NCBI RefSeq assembly: GCF_048595755.1
Contig: NZ_CP184360.1
Coordinates: forward strand, 2,356,001-2,420,000
DNA from: Luteococcus sp048595755
GTDB lineage: Bacteria; Actinomycetota; Actinomycetes; Propionibacteriales; Propionibacteriaceae
Length of the DNA: 64,000 bases
Direction: 5' to 3'
The notes under the pieces were generated by a model. It was not told where the DNA came from, did not search any database, and worked only from the letters and a program-made list of their open reading frames with translations. Numbering within the stretch: position 1 is the first letter of the stretch; each line of letters begins with the position of its first letter. A program made the translations under genes and the position numbers. Positions 58,771 through 64,000 of this stretch are shown here, piece after piece.

Positions 58771-60165
58771 TCACAGCGCAGTCGGGTCGTCTACTAGCGG
58801 CCCGTCGGGCCTGATGCCGCGGACGTCGATGGGAGGGCCGCCGCGGTCATAGCAGATCGCTGACGCGAACCACGCCTCGAGCCCATGCCCCAGCGGCACA
58901 CGACATGGCATGCCGATGCCACCACCGGTGGCATCCCCGAGCACGGTCACATGCGGCAGGCCCTGCAGGCGTCCGACGAAGGCCTCGGGCGAGCTGAACG
59001 TGTGCACATCGACCAAGATGGTCAACCGTCCTGGCCAGCAAGGATCATCGCTGGGGTCGCCCCACCGCTCTACATGGGGTCCGAAGCCGCCCCGGGCGTC
59101 CGAGTAGGTGGTGGTCCCTAGGAAGGTCTTCTGGCGCAGGAATCGCCCAGCTAATGCATGCTCGACGACAACCTTTCCGCCGGGGTTTCCTCGCAGGTCG
59201 AGCACCATGTGGTCATCGGGGTTGGCTCCCTTGCACAACTCGTCCATCACCTCGGTGATGCGCGGGTCGTCGGAGAACGAGTCGAGCCACACCAGCACCG
59301 CGCCGGACGGGTTGTGGCTGACGGTGATGACCTCGCGCCGTGGCTGCTCGCTGCGCGCCTCGACCCAAGTCACGGCGTGGCCGTCGGGGCTGGTGGCGGT
59401 GAAGGTTCGCTCGTCGCCGACAACTCTGAGGAAGCGGCGTGCGGTGCGCCAGGGCCGGCCTTGCGGGGATGCGGGTGTGGTGCGCCACCATCGCTCTGCA
59501 TCGGGGACGGCAGAGGTCCAACCGGGGCGGACGCCCGCCGCAAATGCAGCCGAGCCTTCGGGGACCTTCGACAGGATCACGTGGTCGCCGTCCAGGCGGG
59601 CCTGGTATGGCGGGTTGAACGTTGTTTGGCTGGTGGCGGCGATGCGCGCATGGCCGTCCGGCAGGTGGGCTAGGAGTTCCTCGGCCCAGGCGCGGAACTC
59701 GTCCCATGAGCCCGGGCGGCTGGCCAAGGCGCGGTCCCGCACGACAGGCCATGGTTCGGCGGCGAACTGCCAGTAGGCGGCGTCGTTCTCGAGCGCATCG
59801 ACGAAGACGTCCACGGCGTCGTCCACGGTTTCCGGGACACTCCACTCGACTCGTCGTTGGCTACTGCGGGCAAGACGCCCAAGCAGGAGTGTCGAGTCGA
59901 GGACTTCGCGCGCGCCATTGGCGGTTGAGACCAGACGCAGATGCTCTGGATCCCAGGTGACGGTGACGGGTTGGTCGTCAGCTCGTGGTTCCACGATCCA
60001 GCAGGGTTCCCCGTCGACGGCAGGACCGACGACGAGTGGGGCGCCGAGGATGGCCTCGACGCTGCCAGCCTCCTGCCGGAAGAGACCAGCGACCCATTCA
60101 GGCAGGTCCGTTCCTGACAGGTCGAGGTGCACCGCAGCGGTGCTGGGCATTCCATCCAGAGTCAT
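58771..60165 (-). CDS. S41-family peptidase-like protein
   Basis: A 464-residue protein without signal peptide. The ~220-residue N-terminal domain is unrecognised. The C-terminal part has an S41/tail-specific protease core: MVLDLRGNPGGKVV, the catalytic Ser in VHTFSSPEAFVG (about residue 389) and VLGDATGGGIGMP. A PDZ-like stretch (VILSKVPEGSAAFAAGVRPGW) precedes it, as in C-terminal processing peptidases. AAGGA ribosome site. Cytoplasmic location would be unusual. 60 bp upstream of the SUMF1-type gene and probably co-transcribed. Confidence 0.82.
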   Translation of the reverse strand: MTLDGMPSTAAVHLDLSGTDLPEWVAGLFRQEAGSVEAILGAPLVVGPAVDGEPCWIVEPRADDQPVTVTWDPEHLRLVSTANGAREVLDSTLLLGRLARSSQRRVEWSVPETVDDAVDVFVDALENDAAYWQFAAEPWPVVRDRALASRPGSWDEFRAWAEELLAHLPDGHARIAATSQTTFNPPYQARLDGDHVILSKVPEGSAAFAAGVRPGWTSAVPDAERWWRTTPASPQGRPWRTARRFLRVVGDERTFTATSPDGHAVTWVEARSEQPRREVITVSHNPSGAVLVWLDSFSDDPRITEVMDELCKGANPDDHMVLDLRGNPGGKVVVEHALAGRFLRQKTFLGTTTYSDARGGFGPHVERWGDPSDDPCWPGRLTILVDVHTFSSPEAFVGRLQGLPHVTVLGDATGGGIGMPCRVPLGHGLEAWFASAICYDRGGPPIDVRGIRPDGPLVDDPTAL

Positions 60166-60210
60166 GCTGGAATCCTTGCAGGCACCACTGACAGTTTTCC
60201 GACGGTTGCC

Positions 60211-60858
60211 TCAGCTGGCTCGTCGGGCGATGAGGACGGATTGGCCATCGCCCTCAGTGCCCATCGCTTCACGTTCCATTCGCGCCACGATCATCATCCC
60301 GTGCTGCTCCAGCAAGCCCGCCATCGTGTCCGGCGTGCGGTGCCAGCGGTTCAGGACGACGTCGTAGCCGAGCGCCTCATACCCCTTGCCGACCCTGCGC
60401 ATTCCGTGACCGGTCTGGAAACCCGCGAGCAGCAGCCCGGCCGGCCGAAGTACGCGGACCATCTCGGTGATCATGATGTCGAGGTCCTCATCGGGATTGT
60501 GCATCGTGGAGGACCACGAGAACACTCCGTCGAAGTTGCCATCAGCGTATGGGAGGCGGGTCAGCGAGCCGATCTGGAGGCGAAAGGCAGGGTGGTCGCG
60601 ACGGGCGCGGGCGATCATTCCCATGGACAGGTCGATGCCTTCGACATCGCAGTCTTTGCTGGCGAGGTGGGGCAGCATGCGACCGGCGCCACACCCAGCG
60701 TCAAGAACGTGCCGCGGTGCCGGTACCAGGCACGTGAACAGGTCGATCATCGCTACGTCGATGCTCTGTTCGGCGTCGAGACCGACGATGTCGTCGGCGT
60801 AGGCGTCAGCGACGGTGTCGTAGGTGGAGGCGGTGAGTTCCTCGTCGGCTGCTGTCAT
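60211..60858 (-). CDS. Class I SAM-dependent methyltransferase
   Basis: A 215-residue Rossmann methyltransferase. SAM motif HVLDAGCGAGRMLPHLA, VEGIDLSMGMIARARRD (motif II acid), FDGVFSWSSTMHNP and VRVLRPAGLLLAGF. Substrate unknown. It starts 2 bp after the Nudix stop, in the same operon. Confidence 0.9.
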   Translation of the reverse strand: MTAADEELTASTYDTVADAYADDIVGLDAEQSIDVAMIDLFTCLVPAPRHVLDAGCGAGRMLPHLASKDCDVEGIDLSMGMIARARRDHPAFRLQIGSLTRLPYADGNFDGVFSWSSTMHNPDEDLDIMITEMVRVLRPAGLLLAGFQTGHGMRRVGKGYEALGYDVVLNRWHRTPDTMAGLLEQHGMMIVARMEREAMGTEGDGQSVLIARRAS

Positions 60859-60860
60859 GC

Positions 60861-61259
60861 CTACAGCCTGCCCGAACCATCCAGTGCGGCGAAGACGTTG
60901 GGTAGACAGTCCGGGTCGGCCATGTCGAGTGCCTTTGCCTGCTCCAGAGTGAACCAGGACATGGCGTCATGCTCGTCGGGTGCGCAGTTGTCCGGTGTTC
61001 CCAGCCATTGCGTCGCGACGAATACATGCTTGCGAAGGCCGGAATGCATCTCGTACGTCGCAACCGGGATGACGTTGGACAGCTCGACACCGAGTTCCTC
61101 GCGGCACTCACGCACTGCCGCGACTGCGGGTGGTTCGCCCTCCTCGACGTGGCCTCCGGGAAGGTCCCAGCAATCGGGATAGTTCTCGCGGCCGGGATGG
61201 CGGTGCACCAGCAGGACACGGCCGCCTTGAACCAGTGCGACGACTGCGATGTCGGTCAT
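60861..61259 (-). CDS. Nudix hydrolase
   Basis: A 132-residue pyrophosphohydrolase with an intact Nudix box GGHVEEGEPPAVAAVRECREELG, preceded by CWDLP. Substrates may be nucleotide-diphosphate derivatives or oxidised nucleotides. The start overlaps the HNH stop by 4 bp (ATGA), so it is translationally coupled to that gene. The longer upstream frame is antisense or lies within the HNH gene. Confidence 0.9.
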   Translation of the reverse strand: MTDIAVVALVQGGRVLLVHRHPGRENYPDCWDLPGGHVEEGEPPAVAAVRECREELGVELSNVIPVATYEMHSGLRKHVFVATQWLGTPDNCAPDEHDAMSWFTLEQAKALDMADPDCLPNVFAALDGSGRL

Positions 61260-62131
61260 GGGGCCGGTGCGCTGGCTCGGTCGCGCCGGGCTTGATGCTC
61301 GACCACGACGGGGATCAGCTCGTTCTCGAAGGGCCACCAAACGCCGATGGATCCTCCAAGGATCACCGCCCACCCGGTTTCTTGGTCTCTGCCCTTGAGC
61401 TCCACCATCACGATCGGCTTCACCCTCGTGAGGATCTCGGTGTTGATCGTGGTGGTGACGCGGAAAGGTGTCGCTGCTTTGACAGAAGGCCCCGTCGGGA
61501 GAGGCTGCTCTCCAGGGGTCTGCAGGGCTTCCAAGACCTCGCGCCGGACCTGCTTGCTCATGGGCGTCGTGGGGACTTCTTCCAACAGGAGACAGGCGCT
61601 GAGGTAGGCGGATTTCAACGCTCCTGTGTTGACTGCCACGGGATCGGGCAGCGCCATCGTCATGGAGCCGGTAACTCCCTCTTGCAGAACGCCGTGAAGA
61701 GCCGGCGGGAGCCCCCGAGTAGGGATGATGGCGGCCCCTTGGGGTGAGGTTCGGATCCATGCGGGACCGACCTTTCGTCGTCCCCTGACGCCCGAGGTCT
61801 CGAGCCAGAGATCCACTTGGGCGTCTCGCCATCGAAGTAGAGCTGCGTCTATGCGGGCCCCGGACTGGTTGTTGCACTGGGTGCACGTCTGGATCATGAC
61901 CTGGCCCCCGATGCTGAATGGGGGGACATGCTCCCGCGAGTCCGCCGCGTTTGTCAGACAGATGGGGCAGATGTTGATCGTTGCGGCACGGGCGTAGGCG
62001 AGGGGGCGGCCGGGGACAGTTGTGGTTTCGGGATCGTCAGGAATGTGAAACTCGAGTAGTTCTTCGTCTGCACGGAAGCTTGCCGGCGACAGTGGTGGAC
62101 GTACTCGGGGTTGACTTGGGGTATGAGTCAT
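61256..62131 (-). CDS. HNH-type zinc protein (putative nuclease)
   Basis: A 291-residue protein. The N-terminal region has a zinc module CPICLTNAADSREHVPPFSIGG...CTQCNNQSG, matching the HNH_5-type layout (CxxC...H...CxxCN). Catalytic metal residues REHVPP and CN(N)QSG look intact. The remaining ~190 residues contain beta-rich stretches of unknown fold. Presumed nuclease by motif only. AAGG upstream of ATG. First gene of a coupled HNH-Nudix-methyltransferase run; a hairpin separates it from the DUF6414-like gene. Confidence 0.75.
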   Translation of the reverse strand: MTHTPSQPRVRPPLSPASFRADEELLEFHIPDDPETTTVPGRPLAYARAATINICPICLTNAADSREHVPPFSIGGQVMIQTCTQCNNQSGARIDAALLRWRDAQVDLWLETSGVRGRRKVGPAWIRTSPQGAAIIPTRGLPPALHGVLQEGVTGSMTMALPDPVAVNTGALKSAYLSACLLLEEVPTTPMSKQVRREVLEALQTPGEQPLPTGPSVKAATPFRVTTTINTEILTRVKPIVMVELKGRDQETGWAVILGGSIGVWWPFENELIPVVVEHQARRDRASAPAP

Positions 62132-62172
62132 GTGAGGCCTTCCACGGACTGGGAATTTCTGGCGGTGAAAGC

Positions 62173-62215
62173 GCAGTGGGGGCTCCAAGTGCTGTGAGCT
62201 GCGGAGCCCCACTGC
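62173..62215 (-). terminator. Terminator after the DUF6414-like gene
   Basis: GCAGTGGGGGCTCC / GGAGCCCCACTGC arms with one bulge, 14 bp downstream of the DUF6414-like stop and before the HNH gene. Confidence 0.7.
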
Positions 62216-62228
62216 GGTTGACAGTCGG

Positions 62229-63251
62229 TCAGACGTAGATGGCGATTGGCATCACCTTGAACGAGGGGCCCTTGATTCGGGACTCGATCCCGAGGTCTTG
62301 GATGACCGTGGGCAGCCCATCAGCCTTTGTGGCTGCTGTCTCTTTCGAAATGCCCTGTTTCATCTCCTCGACCAGGGCGTCGACAGCGGCGGGTTGGATC
62401 CGATCCAGAAGCTTGTTGCGTTCGAGGAGCGGGCGGTCAACGGCGGTTCCGGCAGTCACCTTGGCCAGTACCCTGAAGCGTCCGTCGAGGATTCGGTCAT
62501 GATCTTCCACGAGGAAGTGAGCTCGGTCGCAGATGGTGATAGCCGTAACCGTAACCTGCCCATCGTCGCCGATGGCCCCGTAGTACTCGAGCGTGTCGTT
62601 GCTGCGGAAATCCGACTTGATCGCATCGACCACTGCTACCCACAGCTCCTGCTGCGTGTCGATCCGGAGTCGCGCTTCGCTGGTCTTGCTCTGCTGGTCC
62701 TCAAAGTCGGTCCAGTCGATAACCCTGGTTACCTTGTCCATCTCCTGCTTCTGGACGATGGCCCTGACGATGGCCGGCGTGGCCATGTCCAAGATCGCGG
62801 GAATCTTGTCTGCCGAGAACTTCGCCTCGAACTCGACAATGTCGCCGGCGGACAGCGCCGCTGCGTCATCTGCCGAGGTGATTTGGTGGAGCAGGGACCG
62901 CTCTTCGAGAACTTGCCGGACCCTGTGCAGATAGCTCGCCTGAGAATAGGTGTACTCGATGGTGCTCTTCACGGTCGACACGTCGTTGGACGCCAAGGCA
63001 GCGGTGGCTGTGGCGTCGAGTGCAGCAGTGGCCTCTCCGAAGAATGGGACCCTGGCCTTCCCGTCGCCCTTGGCCTGTCCCTTGACGTCGCCGCTCTTCT
63101 TCCGGGTGGATTCACTGCCGGACTCATGCCGATGGATGGTCAGGAGGGCGCCGTCGCTGAGCTGTTGCAGAATCCCGGACACGTAGTCCGGGTGTTGGTA
63201 GATCGAGACAGTGGGAGTAGCGAGCACTGGCACGTTCTTCTTGCCGCTCAT
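62229..63251 (-). CDS. DUF6414-like protein
   Basis: A 340-residue soluble protein. Opening VSIYQHPDYVSGILQQLSDGALLTIHRHESGSEST, then a small-residue/Ala-rich segment with STIEYTYSQASYLHRVRQVLEERSLL, then an alpha/beta second half (FRVLAKVTAGTAVDRPLLERNKLLDRI). I recall this pattern from DUF6414, whose function is unknown, but cannot confirm it here. Its start overlaps the tiny upstream gene by 4 bp, so the two are translated together. A terminator follows it. Confidence 0.6.
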   Translation of the reverse strand: MSGKKNVPVLATPTVSIYQHPDYVSGILQQLSDGALLTIHRHESGSESTRKKSGDVKGQAKGDGKARVPFFGEATAALDATATAALASNDVSTVKSTIEYTYSQASYLHRVRQVLEERSLLHQITSADDAAALSAGDIVEFEAKFSADKIPAILDMATPAIVRAIVQKQEMDKVTRVIDWTDFEDQQSKTSEARLRIDTQQELWVAVVDAIKSDFRSNDTLEYYGAIGDDGQVTVTAITICDRAHFLVEDHDRILDGRFRVLAKVTAGTAVDRPLLERNKLLDRIQPAAVDALVEEMKQGISKETAATKADGLPTVIQDLGIESRIKGPSFKVMPIAIYV

Positions 63252-63442
63252 GCGGCGCCGCCCTGGGGGATGGTGGTGTCGGGGTGGCGCTGGGCGGTGG
63301 ACGGCTGCACGAATCGTCCGGTGATGGTGCTGCGGTAGCCGTTGGCCTTGGATCCGTTGCTGATGGTGACCGTGGTGCGGGGGTTCTTCGCGGCGGTCTT
63401 GTTGGTGACGAACCGGCCAGTTCGTGCGCTTCGTGCGGCCAT
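63248..63442 (-). CDS. 64-residue protein with duplicated TGRFV motif
   Basis: Basic, Thr/Ser/Asn-rich: SARTGRFVTNKTAAKNPRTTVTI, then STITGRFVQPSTAQRHPDTTI, an internal duplication of x-TGRFV-x(8)-P-x-TTx. Similar short TGRFV/ TTV proteins occur in phages, plasmids and accessory islands with unknown role. Ribosome site AGAGGAAC. Coupled by ATGA to the DUF6414-like gene. Confidence 0.65.
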   Translation of the reverse strand: MAARSARTGRFVTNKTAAKNPRTTVTISNGSKANGYRSTITGRFVQPSTAQRHPDTTIPQGGAA

Positions 63443-63927
63443 GGTGTTCCTCTGTCTCCCCATTTGGTGGGGGTCTGGTTGGAGCGCTGCTTGACGGGTA
63501 CCGTCTGTGGCCTACGGACCAGGTAGAGCCAGCCCCGGCATCCGCCACCTCGGCGGGATTGCTGGGGCTGCGTGCTTCACTCATGAAGTTACCCGGACCT
63601 GCCGACAATTTCGAAGCCCACAGTGCGTGTCGCGGCTGCATGTAGTAGAAAGTGGGATTCCAGAGAACTAGATGTAGTATTTTCTGCTGTCGCTTGGTGC
63701 AGGAACAGGGGCTCTGGGATGGGCGCTTCTGCTCAGGTGATCGCCCACTTTTGGGGGTCTTTTGAGAACGGTCCAGTGTGAGTTCGCGTGGCGGCGGAGC
63801 AGGTCTCGGGTGCCGCTGTAGCTGGATAGTCCCGAGAGCTTGCGCGGCCCTGGCCCAGTGGCAACGTTGGGGAGTTGTCCACGGATTCAGCGAGTCGGCA
63901 CCGAGGGCCTGGGTGATACTCGCGGGC
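63443..63927. other. Divergent control region, no supported gene
   Basis: Lies between the minus-strand small protein and the plus-strand hydrolase. It holds an AT-richer patch with two ATGTAGTA direct repeats at 63641 and 63673 (32 bp apart, about three helical turns) and a GATACT -10 box before the hydrolase. No gene seen. Confidence 0.5.
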
Positions 63928-64000
63928 ATGGACTATACCGCCATCGAGTGGGATGCGGCCGCGCTGGTCGTGATCGACGTGCAGAACGACTTCGTCGATG
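63928..64000 (+). CDS. Cysteine hydrolase (isochorismatase family), N-terminal part
   Basis: The window ends 24 codons into the gene: MDYTAIEWDAAALVVIDVQNDFVD. VVIDVQNDFVD is the isochorismatase/nicotinamidase signature with the catalytic Asp. ATG is 7 bp after GATACT (leaderless). The specific substrate cannot be judged from this fragment. Confidence 0.8.
   Translation, partial: MDYTAIEWDAAALVVIDVQNDFVD

Noticed and set aside
37230..64000. Second attachment-site copy of the tRNA 3' end
   Set aside because: No repeat of the GGTTCGAGTCCTGT segment was noticed downstream within the window; reading by eye may miss an imperfect copy.

Overview
The window is about 64 kb of high-GC DNA from an actinomycete. 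The evidence is strong G/C preference at third codon positions, frequent GTG/TTG starts, many 4-bp ATGA/GTGA gene overlaps, a mycothiol-dependent-nitroreductase-type protein, a CysNDH/SirA sulfate assimilation operon like that of corynebacteria and mycobacteria, and leaderless promoters (TAnnnT 6-7 bp before the start codon). A propionibacterial or related lineage is plausible but is inference; no rRNA or other taxonomic marker is present.

Left part (1-37 kb) is mostly chromosomal housekeeping. It holds two paralogous Asp/Ser-rich lipoproteins that share a hairpin leader, a dicarboxylate-type symporter and an SDR. A TPP riboswitch precedes thiM-thiE-thiD-tenA. A membrane Ser/Thr kinase is coupled to an FHA protein. 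PhzF and a DUF2207-like protein are followed by pyrR-pyrB-pyrC. Next comes a cysteine-leader-controlled sulfate assimilation operon (leader peptide, sirA, cysH, cysD, cysN, a TauE-type permease, a CbiX/CysY-type chelatase). Then pepN, a CPWA-type relative of Rv2466c, an alanine symporter, ligA, an acetate-type symporter with its DUF485 partner, rpiB, nei, a large protein of unknown function, a DJ-1/PfpI protein and a divergent YidD-like protein.

A tRNA-Pro(TGG) at 37.1 kb is followed at once by a tyrosine recombinase and an excisionase-like protein, the usual left end of an integrative element. Beyond it lies accessory DNA. First come a micro-ORF plus GNAT gene, and a LacI repressor divergent from a cytidine-deaminase/ASCH fusion with a palindromic operator between them. 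Then an 11-kb Tad/Flp-type secretion-pilus operon (two secreted proteins, SAF/CpaB, CpaE-like, CpaF, TadB, TadC, small pilin, three TadE/F/G-like pseudopilins, and a LysM-membrane-BTAD protein). After that come a small PH-like protein, two alpha/beta hydrolases and an AraC-VOC-YjbR operon.

The right end (58-63.5 kb) is a co-oriented minus-strand block of mixed catalytic domains: SUMF1/FGE-type, S41 protease-type, methyltransferase, Nudix, HNH, a DUF6414-like protein and a tiny duplicated-motif protein. This is the best candidate in the window for an undescribed system. The last bases begin a cysteine hydrolase (isochorismatase family).
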